A stretch of 64,000 nt of DNA. Origin: Plasmodiophora brassicae (taxonomy: Eukaryota > Endomyxa: Phytomyxea > Phytomyxea > Plasmodiophorida). The notes beneath the pieces were generated by a model. The model was not told the DNA's origin. It ran no database searches and saw only the letters and a list, made by a program, of their open reading frames with translations. The stretch spans positions 830,281 to 894,280 of the forward strand of contig CP145424.1 of the NCBI GenBank assembly GCA_036867785.1, read 5' to 3'. A program made the position numbers and the translations under genes. The stretch's first letter is position 1. Each line of letters begins with the position of its first letter. Shown here piece after piece: positions 42,418 to 52,844 of the stretch.

Positions 42418-43495
42418 ATGAAGGCGACGCTCGCTGTGGTCGGAACGTTTCTGGTCGGCAGTGCCTGTGGGTTGTTCAACGTGAACGTCACTAAGTGTGT
42501 GAACGGGTCGGCGGCGCCGCTCGTCTATGCCAGCACGTACAACCTCAGCGGGGTCTACGTTTGTGGTAACCGCGCCCCGAACGGGTGCGCCGCTCGCTGT
42601 CCATACGGTACGGACAGAGCGCTGCCATGCTTCCACGTTGCTTAAACGGTTGTTGTCACGTACAGGAATGTGTTGCTCAAAGTTCGGGTTCTGTGGGCCG
42701 TCCCAGGTCAATGCCACGAACCGCACCAGCCGTGCATCTACGGTACCGCCGATCTACAACGAAACGCTCTACTGCCACGAGAACCTCGGCGACTACCGTT
42801 ACGTCAACTGCTCGTCACCCGGCGCTGTCCAGGTGATCCCTCGACCGAAACACGCAGGTCCCGTCGTCCAGCACTGTCAAATTACTTCCACGCACGCGCC
42901 TGCCACTTGGGTGCCAGCACCCGCACCCACACCGGAGGGGTCGCACCCTCCGCCACCACCAACCAAGTATGCCCCGACCCCACAGCCGTCGTCCTACTCA
43001 AAGCCCCTGACGACGTACTCTGCACCACCAACGACGTACGCTGCACCACCAACGACGTACTCTGCACCACCGACGATGTACTCTGCACCACCGACGACGT
43101 ACTCTGCACCACCGACGACGTATTCGGCACCACCGACGACGTACTCTGCACCACCGACAACGTACTCGGCACCTCCTGCGACGTATCCGAAGCCGATAAC
43201 GCAGGCAGTGAAGAACACGCTGTCCCGTACAACGTACACCAAGCCGAAGCCATTGACGACGGCATCCTACCAGAGTGCCAAGAAAACGACGAAGGCGTAT
43301 GTCCCCCCGAAGTACGCGACGACGCCGAAAGCATACCGTACACCGACTCCCAACCTGGCTGAGACGCCGTACCCGTCCCATGCAAAGGCAACGACGTACG
43401 CTTCCCGGTCACCGACGGCAAAGACCACCACGTATGCATACCACGCGCCACAGAAGCCGAAAGCAACGACTTACGCTACACCGTCGCGCCCATGA
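42418..43495 (+). CDS. Secreted chitin-binding (hevein-type) protein with Tyr/Pro-rich repeats
   Basis: Model: join(42418..42607, 42666..43495), 339 aa; 58-nt phase-1 intron inside the domain. Signal peptide MKATLAVVGTFLVGSACG. A Cys-rich region spans residues ~25-120: CGNRAPNGCAARCPYG then, after the splice, MCCSKFGFCG, which is the CCSxxGFCG core of type-1 chitin-binding domains, and further Cys (YCHENLGDYRYVNC). From ~150 on the protein is low-complexity: eight or more TTYSAPP-type heptads, then Thr/Tyr/Lys-rich sequence (KATTYA). It probably binds chitin in the cell or spore wall while the Tyr-rich repeats could be crosslinked. The wall role is inference. Confidence 0.8.
43010..43190 (+). 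repeat. 21-bp coding tandem repeats (YSAPPTT heptads)
   Basis: About eight 21-bp units of the type 'acgacgtactctgcaccaccg' encode the TTYSAPP heptads. Units differ at single bases, indicating expansion inside the gene. They are not a CRISPR array. Confidence 0.9.
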
Positions 43496-45196
43496 TGAAA
43501 CCGGACACCCTTCCAGCACAAGTGAAGCCACGGCACGGTCGAGTGGCCGTTTGATTCATAGATGTGGATCTGGTCAAACCCCTAAGAGCGCGTGCAAACG
43601 AACGGCATAGCAGGTGGCAGCAGTTGCAATTGTGCGCGGCCAGGATACAGCTCACCACTCTGGCTGCGTGCGATCTGTAACACTTGCCCGCGGACAGTTA
43701 CAGCTCGACCTGACAGCAACGCTTGAAAGAATACTGCAGCGGTGTACGAAGCATCGCACGACGTCACTCGACCTGGTTGTGCAGCAGGAACGTATGTCGC
43801 CCCTGTTCTGCTGTTCTTGGTCGTTTCTACAAAGCCTTCTCCGGTCAAAAATATGATAACCGTCGACGAAGGCCATCCTGCAGACGACGACCAGCAGCAC
43901 GTCCATGGTCTAGATGGCGCATGTGCTCAATTGCTCAGCGACCGTCGCTGGCAAGGCGCCGAAAGCTGACCGAGCCACATCGTTTCTTCATAAACGGTAC
44001 GCCCACCCAGGCGAGTTGGCTTTATGACCTTATTGCCTCAGCTGCTGGAGTACGGCCTATATGCATCGTCGACCACAGCAGGTCGACGCTGAGGGAGATC
44101 GACACCTGGATCATGCGATCGAGCGTCGACTTGTTTGGCAGCCATCGTAACCGGTCGATCTCGATGATACGATATGTTGGCATCGTCCCGATGGCGGCCC
44201 ACTCAACCTGAAGGGGCGCATCACCGCAACACGCTACGTCAAGACGGATGCTGGCGGGGCCCTGGACATGATCGCCGTCCTGCTGAATGTGTCGGCGCCC
44301 CCTGTACCCCTGCCGGCGCTAACCACCCCATATACTGCCGTCTTGTCCCATGAAGCAGAGTACTGAACCAGAGAACGTCAACTCGATCAGCAGCGACAAT
44401 GGATTTCCGATTCCTTAACCGGTGCAGCGGACGCGCGCGTGTCCGTCGTTGCAGCGTGTACCTTGACGTTCAGCACTGTAGACCGGCTGGACTGTTCACC
44501 TACAAGGGGCGTGTCTTGACTTAGAGGGATCTGAACACGTGTGTAAGCTGACGTCTGGCACATTCGCCGTCTCAGACAAATGTGGTTACTTTTACTGTCT
44601 GTGAAGTGTGATCGCACGACCCGGAGCAGGGTAGGAGTCGCCACTGCCAGTAAGATGGTCGCTACAACGGCTTGCGGCGGCGGCGTATCATCCTCCCTGG
44701 ACCAATTCGTTAATTCGCATGACAGCCGTCCTCGAACTTTCCATATACCCATTGCGTCGGTGGCGGAATTGACACGTTGGTGAGGAACAACATAGTCATC
44801 ATCGACCCGATCAGGGTCGTCGATAATGGGGTGTTGCGCTTGTGGATGAACAGGACCTGTTACATAGCCTTGCAACGAGACGAATGTCTGACGAGTTCGT
44901 AGAAATTTCTGCGCAAGGGAATCGCCGGGTTCACCAAAGCCTGGACGGAAAGTACTCTCAGGTTACGCAAACGTCGATGCATGACGAATCCCGCCAACCT
45001 GGACACCTAACGCCACGACTCGTAGGAGCGCAGGCCGTGGTGTCCGATCGACCAGAAAATTCCAGGATCCTGCGAAAGCCGGCGCTGAGGACAGGGCCTG
45101 GACGGAGGAGAAAGGCAATTCCGCGAAGAATGCCTTCAGGCGGGGCAGGCTGCGCATGGTAAAGTTTCATTACTGGTCGTGGTAGGATGGTAGGAG
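43496..45196. other. No supported gene
   Basis: Open frames here (for example minus strand 44387-44875 with one hydrophobic stretch, and a GC3-biased piece near 44220-44340) lack starts, partners or domains. They may be decayed genes; I cannot support a call. Confidence 0.45.
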
Positions 45197-45234
45197 GGTC
45201 ACAAAAAATGCGCGCACTGCGCACTTTTGTGACC
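45197..45234. other. Hairpin sequence 3' of the recombinase gene
   Basis: 'ggtcacaaaa..tgcgc' is followed after a few bases by 'gcgcacttttgtgacc', a 16-17-bp near-perfect stem. It lies ~90 bp beyond the stop of the recombinase frame and could be an element end or an RNA 3' structure. Confidence 0.6.
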
Positions 45235-45325
45235 GCTAAGGCCTATGTACTTAGCCGGGCGGTGCAAGCAAACCGACGCATTGCCAGCTGGGAACGCAGG
45301 TAGGCCCGGAACGAATCGTTCCAAT

Positions 45326-45944
45326 TTATTGGGCCGGCTCCACACAACCGCACCCCTTCGAAAACCGGGAGTGTGAGAAGTTGGCCCCCCACTTGTCGAC
45401 GAACTCGGGCAACGACGAGGCGCAATGTTCGCGGTAGCACCGCAGTACTGGCGTCGCGACCTGATTGACGAACGTGCGGGCACGCTCGGTCAGGTCTTTC
45501 TTGCTGGCCGGCAGCGACGCCTCGATGGATAGAAGCAGCACAATCTTCTCCGACGAAGTCGAAAGCTTGGCCAGCTGTGAACGCCCAGGAAGATCGACAT
45601 TACCGCCTCGCCTCGCGCGCCCCCGGTTGTCATCGTTCGGATCAGGTTGCGGCAGCGGCGGCGGAGGTGACAATGACGACGCCATCGGCGGTTGGACTGG
45701 GGGCGGGGCCGGTGGCTGCTGGATGGCTGGCTGAGATTCCGAATTGTTGAGTCGTTGGAGAACGACCTGGTTAACCAGCGACATCATCGTCTGTGCCAGC
45801 TGGGGCACATGCGTTTGAAGCAGTTGTTCCAATTGTTGAAACGCCGGCGTCTCAGGGATATCGCGCTCTGCCAGAGAGATGAGCTGCATCAGGGACACGG
45901 ACGCCGGATCGACCCGGAGCTGTGTCGCGACGTACGTCGATGCC
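45326..45944 (-). pseudogene. 3' part of a tyrosine-recombinase gene, separated by an LTR element
   Basis: Minus-strand frame encoding the C-terminal ~205 residues of the recombinase protein whose 5' part is at 51281-52844. The frame runs in phase from one side of the inserted retrotransposon to the other, and stops at TAA 45326-45328. It encodes a helical region (LLQTHVPQLAQTMMSLVNQ), a Pro-rich linker, a basic GRARRGG patch and a C-terminal helical domain with several Cys (CYREHC, CGC). I do not recognise this C-terminal domain; it is not part of the catalytic core. Confidence 0.7.
45940..45944 (+). other. Target-site duplication, left copy
   Basis: 'atgcc' immediately left of the 5' LTR is repeated at 51281-51285 immediately right of the 3' LTR; a 5-bp duplication is usual for Ty3/gypsy integration. 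Confidence 0.93.
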
Positions 45945-46141
45945 TGTTCATCCAGAGTACCAGTACTCAGATGATGCTGCTCAGGTGCTGCTGCCACCCG
46001 GTCACATGATCATGACCGTACTCGACCCCGCAGCGGCCCTTGCTGTGACGATCCTGTCCAAATACATCAGTTCGTTATATCACCAGGCGCCGACTCTTGC
46101 GACCGACCGCCCCCGTAGTGGGCAGCGGCGGCGTTAGCACA
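45945..46141 (+). repeat. 5' LTR
   Basis: 197 bp, starts 'tgttcatcc', ends 'gttagcaca'; one-base difference from the 3' LTR. Short for a gypsy LTR. Confidence 0.96.
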
Positions 46142-46184
46142 GAAGCTTCTTGCGCAAAGAGCCCCAAGCAAACGAACTCACTTA

Positions 46185-49100
46185 ATGGCAGGAGGTGGCC
46201 GCAGAGCGCCCGTTCGTCTACAGATGGAGGACGACGCCAGGACCAACTCCGACGCCGAGGCCAAGGAGCATGAATCGTCGACAGATGACGAAATCGATCG
46301 AGGGCTTCAGTCAACAAACCTGCACGGTAAGAGCCCGATCTTTATGCCTTTGAAACCGCCCATCCTACGTACCCTGAGCCTTACGGCCAAGGACGGAATT
46401 AACGATTTCCTCAAGAAATATAGGAAACACGTCGAGATCGTTAACGAGCGCCGACTGATCTACAAGGAGGATATTCATCCGCCAACGGTGAAGTCATGCA
46501 TTACCGAGGACGTCCTCAGAGGGATGTCGAAATATCGCCTACGTCAACCCGCCAGCACGATCACGGATGGCGACATCATGAGCTACTTGAGGTCAGTCCA
46601 ACGCAGGGAGGCTGATGTCGAGAGTTCGACAGACATCAAGGCGCTTCTCACGAAGACAGTGGTCATGAACCTGTCAATCAAGAGTATTGAGGAACGTGTC
46701 ACGTCTTTCTTCGCCAAGTTCGATGAGCTAATCGACGACTATGGGCTACAAGACACATACGCCAAAGGAACGAAAGGAACCAAGCGCAAGATCAAGGTAT
46801 TACGCGGAGGTATCCGTCCCACTGACCTTGCGGTTCTAGTCGAACGCGCGATCGAGTTCGGAGGGTGCAGGGACGCTGAGAAGGACGAGCTCAAATTCTT
46901 CGACCTCGTCGACCGTCTTGCCAAAGAGCAGGACAAACACTTCCGGCTGCAAGCTGAGAAGAAGAAGTCTCCAGCGCAGACCATGTCCCCACCTGCAGGT
47001 AAGAAAGGTAAGGACGTTGTTGCTCCGAATAGGAATGGCGGCAAGCATCCGACAAATCCGATCGGACTGAAGACAGCTCAATCGTCCACATCGCAAACGA
47101 AAGACGAATCGAGGGACATCCCCGAGCACATCCGAAAACGTTTCGAAGGTAAGGATCCTCCAAAGGCAGGTTGCCTAATCTGCAAGGAGCAGCACTGGGT
47201 CCAAGTGTGCCCGAAGGCAACTCAAGGAGAACGCAAAGCTGCCATTGAAAAGTTCCAGAAAGAGCGCAAAGAGAAGGAGGAGAGTAAGGGCAACGCAGAC
47301 ACGGCAAAGCGCATGGGCCCGCCGTCGCCGTCAACACCGTCCCCTATGAGACTTCGCTTCCAGAACTCGCTCGACCTTCCATTCGAAGCCGATAGTGGTG
47401 CGACGAAGACCGTCATTTCGCAATCGCAACTGCTACGGATTCAAGCCATCCAGCATGTCCCAGTCAAAGTGTTCGACCATCCAACGGAGGCGAAACTTGC
47501 AACGATCGGGGCTACGACAACAATTGTCGCCACAGCGATCGTGGACATCACCATTGTCCCACCTTCGCATGGCAAACCTGCACATCTACGCGGGCGGGAA
47601 ATCAACGTATGTCGCGAAGACCTATCTGATGACATTGTCCTTTTAGGAGCCCCGGAACTGGACGCGTTGGGTATCAATCCAGCTACACAACTGAAGGAGA
47701 TGTTAATCGAGGCAAATGGTCCTATCATCATCGAAGCGGATCCGACCCCGGAACGTCACGCCCCAGGTGGTCAAGGGATCACGATGAGAGCGGTAAGACA
47801 CCCGGAGGTAAGTGGAACAACTCGCGATCATGAGCCCCAATTGGACACCAATGATCCGGGTGACGACTATGATGTCGAAATCGGAGAACACTCCGATACA
47901 GACGTGGACAGGGCAATAGACCGGATGATACAACGTGCAACTGACTCCGGTTTCCCTAACGATCAAGTCCCGCGTCTACGCACAACTGTCAATCGACACA
48001 AAGACATATGGCGAACGAAGCTTGGCCGTGATCCACCTGCGAAAGTAAGTCCACTGAAACTACACTTCAAAGCAGATGCTCGTCCTGTTCGTTGCCGAAC
48101 ACGAAGGTATACCCTCGAACATCAAAAATTCATGGATGATCACGTAGGAACCTTGGCGGAAAACGATTTTGTGTACCGCAATCCGCACAGCAGGTACGCG
48201 TCGCCGTGTCTGGTCGTCGACAAGAAGGACACGGAGGTTCGCGGCCATCGGCTGACCGTCGACATCAATGAAGCCGTCAACAAACAGACCGAACGCATTG
48301 CATGGCCGATGCCTCACATCGACATCATCCTGACCTACCTACGTTCCGCGACCATCTTCATGCTGTTCGATGCCTTTAAAGGCTATTGGCAATTTCCGTT
48401 GCACCCTGATTCGCAGGAGGCCTGCTCGTTCATGACGCACATCGCCACGTTTACACCCAGGCGCATCATCCAGGGAATCGCTGATTGCGTGTTTGCGTTC
48501 CAGGCGGGAATGCAACAGGTGTTGGGGAAACTTCTATATATCTGCGCCCTACTCTGGATCGACGATATCCTCGGCTACGTATCTGGATTCGGAGCCTACA
48601 TGGACACACTCGAATCTCTTCTCAACGCTTTCGACGAGTTTGGAGTTAAACTCAACCCTGATCGCTGCCAGTTATATCTCACTTCAGTGACATGGTGCGG
48701 TCGCGTTATATCCGCTGATGGAGTGTCGTTCGATCGCTCGTATCTCAACGCCTTGCACGATCTATCAACTCCTATCACGGCTGCTGATCTCCAACAGTTC
48801 CTCTCGGGCCTCAATTGGGTCCGTTCTGTTATCCCTCAATTCGCGGCACATGTTCATCCGCTACAGGATCTACTTCTGTCCGCTTCTCGTTCTGTCAGCA
48901 GTCTGAAGAAATCACACCTACGTCGAGTTCGTTTAGCCGACATCGGCTGGACCACTGACCATCTCACCAGTTTCAATTCTCTGAAGCATCGTCTATCGGA
49001 GGCCATGACGCTGGCGCACCCCAAGGACGAATGGATCATGTGTCTCTTTCCGGATGCGAGTGACCGTTTCTGGTCTGTTTTCCTGTCGCAGATCCCTCCG

Positions 49101-51074
49101 GAAGATATTGATCTCCCGTACGGTGAGCAACACCACGAACCTTTGTCGTTCATCTCGGGGACATTCCGTGGTTCTCAATTGAAGTGGGCGACCATTGAGA
49201 AGGAGGCCTACGCCATCATTGAAGGCTGCTATCGCCTCAGACACTTCATCTCTATGTCAAAGCTGGCACTTCGAATCTTCACAGACCACCGTAATTTGGT
49301 TTTCATTCTGAACCCAGCCTCGGTTGCACGAATTAGTCGGACGACCGGCGATCGCTTGGAGCGCTGGCGACTTCAGATTATCGACCTAGATTTTCACATT
49401 GAGCACATTGCTGGGGAGGACAACGTTTGGGCCGACCTCGCCACGCGGTGGGGCGTCGCCCTGCAACCACTCTCCTCATTTTCCCCTCCATCGTTCCGTT
49501 CTATTCGTCATATGGCAATTAATCTTGACTTCGACGATTACAAGATGACCGATGAGTTTATCTGGCCGTCTGTCGACGAGATTAGTAACGCTCAGACCGA
49601 CTACATTCGCCAACACGACCTATCTGCCGTTTCCGATATTCTCCAACTCGAAGGGGACATGTCTCTCCACCTTAGCCCGGAATCTGGCTGGCGTACTCCA
49701 GACAATCAACTCTGGGTACCATCACATGCACTGCAGCTACGCATCGCAGTGATTTCACATATGGGACTGTCTGGTCATCAACCTGCTGCATCGACTATTT
49801 CGAGCATCGCACAACTCTTCTGGTGGCCTGATCTGGATTCCTTTGTTCGTGCATTTGTGGACAAATGCTTACACTGCCTACGCAACAAAGATTCGATGAT
49901 TCCCCGACCTTTTGGCACGGCTATGCATGCGGACAAGCCCAATAAGGTCATCCACTATGACTTTCTGTTCTTATCCAAACCTCGTCCAGGCGATTCTCAT
50001 CAACTTCGTTATGTTCTGGTTCTGAAGGACGACGCCACGGCATTCGTCGAGTTAATTCCTTGTCAATTCGCGGATCACAGCGTTGTCGCCGAATCTCTTC
50101 TGGATTGGTTCAAACGTTTCGGCATTGTTTTCCAACATGTCTCTGACCGCGGCACACACTTCAAAAACGCGGTTATCGCCGAGCTTAATAGCCGGTTACA
50201 CTGCAACCATCATTTCACAACTGCCTACACACCTTGGGCGAACGGCACGGTTGAGGTTGTCAACAAGCGGCTTCTCTTTCTGCTGAAGTCCCTCCTCTCC
50301 GAGCTAAATCTTCCATTCCAGGATTGGCCGTATGTCCTTCCGCTGATCAACATGACGGTAAATCACACTGTTCGATCAAGTGTGGGCTACGCGCCTGTCA
50401 CGATGTTTACGGGTTTGCCACCCTCGACACCTATCTCGATTATCTTCAACAAACGCATCGACGCGGTTATCGACGTACCGTTGACCCCTGACCGTCTCAA
50501 GGAAATGACGACGGAACTTATCGATTCTCTCGAGGACATGCACAAAGCAGTGGCACGTACACGCACCCATCTACGTGATCTCAAGCAACGCGCCCGGCGT
50601 CGCCGACGCAATGTTCGCGAGATCAACTTCACGACGGGCGACTATGTTCTCGTGGCCAACCATGGCAAGCACTCCAAGTCCGAGTACAACTGGACTGGAC
50701 CTGCCCAGATTACCGACACCATCAACGACTGGGTGTATCGAGTTCGAGATCTCTTGACTGATCGTATCTCAGATGTACACGCCCAGCGCTTAATGTTCTA
50801 TGCAGATGCGCACTTGAATGTCACCTCTTCCCTGAAGCACAACATCGCGCTCACCGGCGTGGCTTACCAAGTCAACGCAGTCGAGGACATTCGAGTCAAC
50901 TCTACGTCAGGTGACACTGAACTACTGATCAACTGGATCGGATTCGATGCCACCGACAATTCATGGGAACCTTACTCGGTCATGGCGGCCGATGTTCCTG
51001 ATATCGTCAGGGCCTTCCTCGAACGACAAGCCGAAGGAGACCCGCTCTGCTCACGACTGTTAGCAGATTTCTAA
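46185..51074 (+). CDS. Gag-Pol polyprotein of the chromovirus
   Basis: One frame of 1,629 codons starting 44 bp after the 5' LTR. Order of domains: Gag-like helical region (~1-300); a CCHC-type zinc knuckle (CLICKEQHWVQVC, ~330); retropepsin (ADSGATKTVIS, ~405); reverse transcriptase (~640-850, with LWIDDIL at the active site); RNase H (~940-1080, IFTDHRNL); integrase with an H-H-C-C zinc region (~1185-1235) and DDE core including SDRGTHF and a TAYTPWANG stretch; and a C-terminal chromodomain (LLINWIGFDATDNSWEP, ~1585). Gag and Pol share a frame, as in Tf1-type chromoviruses. The chromodomain normally steers integration to marked chromatin. Confidence 0.95.
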   Translation: MAGGGRRAPVRLQMEDDARTNSDAEAKEHESSTDDEIDRGLQSTNLHGKSPIFMPLKPPILRTLSLTAKDGINDFLKKYRKHVEIVNERRLIYKEDIHPPTVKSCITEDVLRGMSKYRLRQPASTITDGDIMSYLRSVQRREADVESSTDIKALLTKTVVMNLSIKSIEERVTSFFAKFDELIDDYGLQDTYAKGTKGTKRKIKVLRGGIRPTDLAVLVERAIEFGGCRDAEKDELKFFDLVDRLAKEQDKHFRLQAEKKKSPAQTMSPPAGKKGKDVVAPNRNGGKHPTNPIGLKTAQSSTSQTKDESRDIPEHIRKRFEGKDPPKAGCLICKEQHWVQVCPKATQGERKAAIEKFQKERKEKEESKGNADTAKRMGPPSPSTPSPMRLRFQNSLDLPFEADSGATKTVISQSQLLRIQAIQHVPVKVFDHPTEAKLATIGATTTIVATAIVDITIVPPSHGKPAHLRGREINVCREDLSDDIVLLGAPELDALGINPATQLKEMLIEANGPIIIEADPTPERHAPGGQGITMRAVRHPEVSGTTRDHEPQLDTNDPGDDYDVEIGEHSDTDVDRAIDRMIQRATDSGFPNDQVPRLRTTVNRHKDIWRTKLGRDPPAKVSPLKLHFKADARPVRCRTRRYTLEHQKFMDDHVGTLAENDFVYRNPHSRYASPCLVVDKKDTEVRGHRLTVDINEAVNKQTERIAWPMPHIDIILTYLRSATIFMLFDAFKGYWQFPLHPDSQEACSFMTHIATFTPRRIIQGIADCVFAFQAGMQQVLGKLLYICALLWIDDILGYVSGFGAYMDTLESLLNAFDEFGVKLNPDRCQLYLTSVTWCGRVISADGVSFDRSYLNALHDLSTPITAADLQQFLSGLNWVRSVIPQFAAHVHPLQDLLLSASRSVSSLKKSHLRRVRLADIGWTTDHLTSFNSLKHRLSEAMTLAHPKDEWIMCLFPDASDRFWSVFLSQIPPEDIDLPYGEQHHEPLSFISGTFRGSQLKWATIEKEAYAIIEGCYRLRHFISMSKLALRIFTDHRNLVFILNPASVARISRTTGDRLERWRLQIIDLDFHIEHIAGEDNVWADLATRWGVALQPLSSFSPPSFRSIRHMAINLDFDDYKMTDEFIWPSVDEISNAQTDYIRQHDLSAVSDILQLEGDMSLHLSPESGWRTPDNQLWVPSHALQLRIAVISHMGLSGHQPAASTISSIAQLFWWPDLDSFVRAFVDKCLHCLRNKDSMIPRPFGTAMHADKPNKVIHYDFLFLSKPRPGDSHQLRYVLVLKDDATAFVELIPCQFADHSVVAESLLDWFKRFGIVFQHVSDRGTHFKNAVIAELNSRLHCNHHFTTAYTPWANGTVEVVNKRLLFLLKSLLSELNLPFQDWPYVLPLINMTVNHTVRSSVGYAPVTMFTGLPPSTPISIIFNKRIDAVIDVPLTPDRLKEMTTELIDSLEDMHKAVARTRTHLRDLKQRARRRRRNVREINFTTGDYVLVANHGKHSKSEYNWTGPAQITDTINDWVYRVRDLLTDRISDVHAQRLMFYADAHLNVTSSLKHNIALTGVAYQVNAVEDIRVNSTSGDTELLINWIGFDATDNSWEPYSVMAADVPDIVRAFLERQAEGDPLCSRLLADF

Positions 51075-51083
51075 CACGGGGAG

Positions 51084-51280
51084 TGTTCATCCAGAGTACC
51101 AGTACTCAGATGATGCTGCTCAGATGCTGCTGCCACCCGGTCACATGATCATGACCGTACTCGACCCCGCAGCGGCCCTTGCTGTGACGATCCTGTCCAA
51201 ATACATCAGTTCGTTATATCACCAGGCGCCGACTCTTGCGACCGACCGCCCCCGTAGTGGGCAGCGGCGGCGTTAGCACA
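51084..51280 (+). repeat. 3' LTR
   Basis: 197 bp, near-identical to the 5' LTR; begins 10 bp after the end of the gag-pol stop codon region and purine tract. The right target-site copy follows at 51281-51285. Confidence 0.96.
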
Positions 51281-52844
51281 ATGCCAACCCGGGTATCGAG
51301 CTCGACTGCGGCGGGCACCTGCTATCGAGAGCGATCCGCCGAGCGTTGCGCAGGTTCTCCAGGAAGATCGGCTCCCACTTGGGCGTCAACGCCAGCACGT
51401 GGCTGTTCGTCCTGCGCGCCCGGGCCAGCAGAGCTTTCGAATCGCGGTAATACAATTCCGCGTTCTTGAGCGTCTTGTGGCGCGCCGCTTGCCTGATGTG
51501 ATCGAGGTCGCCACCACCCCAGATGGCGAACAGGTACGCCGTCTTGCGGATCGAGTGCGGGCCGTACCGGTGCATCGTGTCGTCGCCGACGACAGGCCTG
51601 CAAACACGAACGAACTCGGCGTTGAACTCGTCGTAGGACAATCCATCCGTGAACGATTCGAACGAAGCGGCGCCTCGGTCGATCGCGTCAAGGTGTTGCT
51701 TCGTGCCGAAGACCAACCCGGACTTGATGCGTGTCCGAGACACCAGCGTGAACAACGCCCGGATGGGGCATAGCTTCGGGTGCGAATCAAGCCGGTACAA
51801 GACCAGATTGACGGGACCCTCGGCCTTGGCCCTCTCCGACTTGCCGCAGACCTGCACGACGAGCTGATCGACGCGGTCCAGGTCGTCCTTGGCCGTCATC
51901 TCGAGCAAGAAATCTTCAAGCGCGATGTCGACGATCTCGTCGGCCCGCAGGAACAGGTGGACGCCCAGCAGGATCGACACCCAGGTGGAATAGTCTCGGA
52001 GGGAGCCAGTCGCAACGAGCTGCCGCCTGATCTCCAGCACCTGGTCAGGCAGCAGAGCGAAGTTACCCTCTGCCTTGTACCCCTGCGTCTCGCGTTTCAC
52101 CCATTGCTTGGTGTCGACCGCAACTTGACTCAGCACAGGATTGCCGCGCCGCCACAGACGTGGCTGTCCGACGTGATGAAAGCAGCCGAAAGACTGATTC
52201 GATCTCGAGAACGTCGCCCAGCATGTGTCGCAAGAATCATCATGCTGTCCAACATGCAGGCCGCAGGCACTCGCTTGACGCGCCGCCTGGAACGCGTCCC
52301 AGCAGGCGTTGCACGCGTCTTCAAAGTTGCCACGTTGATCGCGCGCCGCATGCACCGCCGTAACGGCCGACTCGAACTGCTCCACGTTGCCAGGGCCATT
52401 CCACCCGCCTTGGCAGACGACAGGCTGCCCACGCCGATCCAGGACGGGCACGCCCGAGGCATCGACAAGCGGCGTCCCCTGGACGCCCCTCTTGAACCGA
52501 ACAAAGTTCGATAAGGTCTTCGCACTCATTGACGGGCAGTGGTCAGATGGCGCATCGTCCTGCAGGACAAGCAGGCTGTCGTAGTCACCGACCAGGCAAC
52601 AGTAGTACCTTAGTCCACGTATGTGCTTGCCGTAGGCATGCACCGAGTTCTTGGCCAGGGGCTTGCTCCCGGTGACAGGGCGGCTCGCTCCTTCCGACAC
52701 GCGAAGGCGGCGACGAACCAGGCCCAAACCGACAACGGCGTCCGCCCATAACTCGGCGGGGACATGGTACTTGGCCCGGTTGCTGACACGGAACTGGGCC
52801 GCTGTGCGCGTTCGTTGCCCTCCAGACGATCGTGATCGACCCAT
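51281..52844 (-). pseudogene. Tyrosine recombinase (Crypton-like), 5' part with complete catalytic domain
   Basis: Minus-strand frame from ATG 52844 (upstream in-frame codons to 53003 lack an ATG). N-terminal part: core-binding region plus a Cys-rich block with paired CxxC (CNACW, CDTCW) and H/C residues, possibly zinc-binding. The catalytic domain has Arg I in FLRADEIVDI, HSIRKT (H-x-x-R), ARHKT and the nucleophile Tyr in NAELYYRDSK: a full R-H-R-H-Y set. YR-only genes with extra Cys-rich domains fit Crypton DNA transposons or domesticated relatives. No reverse transcriptase belongs to it, so DIRS is unlikely. The coding frame is interrupted by the LTR element at 51280 and continues at 45944; the split gene would otherwise be ~725 codons. 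Confidence 0.8.

Larger units (their letters stand above)
45945..51280 (+). mobile_element. Ty3/gypsy chromovirus LTR retrotransposon, looks whole and young
   Basis: 5,336 bp bounded by two 197-bp LTRs (45945-46141, 51084-51280) that start TG and end CA and differ at only one base, flanked by the 5-bp duplication atgcc. A purine tract (acggggag) precedes the 3' LTR. Between the LTRs one continuous plus-strand frame carries gag and pol with a terminal chromodomain. The element looks whole and its insertion recent. It sits inside a tyrosine-recombinase gene of opposite orientation. Confidence 0.96.

Noticed and set aside
43010-43190. CRISPR-like array
   Set aside because: Units are contiguous 21-bp coding repeats without unique spacers, in a eukaryote.
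42994-43242. Minus-strand VVGGAEY-type repeat protein opposite the chitin-binding gene
   Set aside because: Mirror image of the 21-bp coding repeats; the plus strand has a signal peptide, Cys-rich domain and a phase-consistent intron.
45326-52844. DIRS-type retroelement
   Set aside because: The tyrosine recombinase has no reverse transcriptase of its own; the pol gene between its two parts belongs to an LTR element in opposite orientation with its own target duplication.
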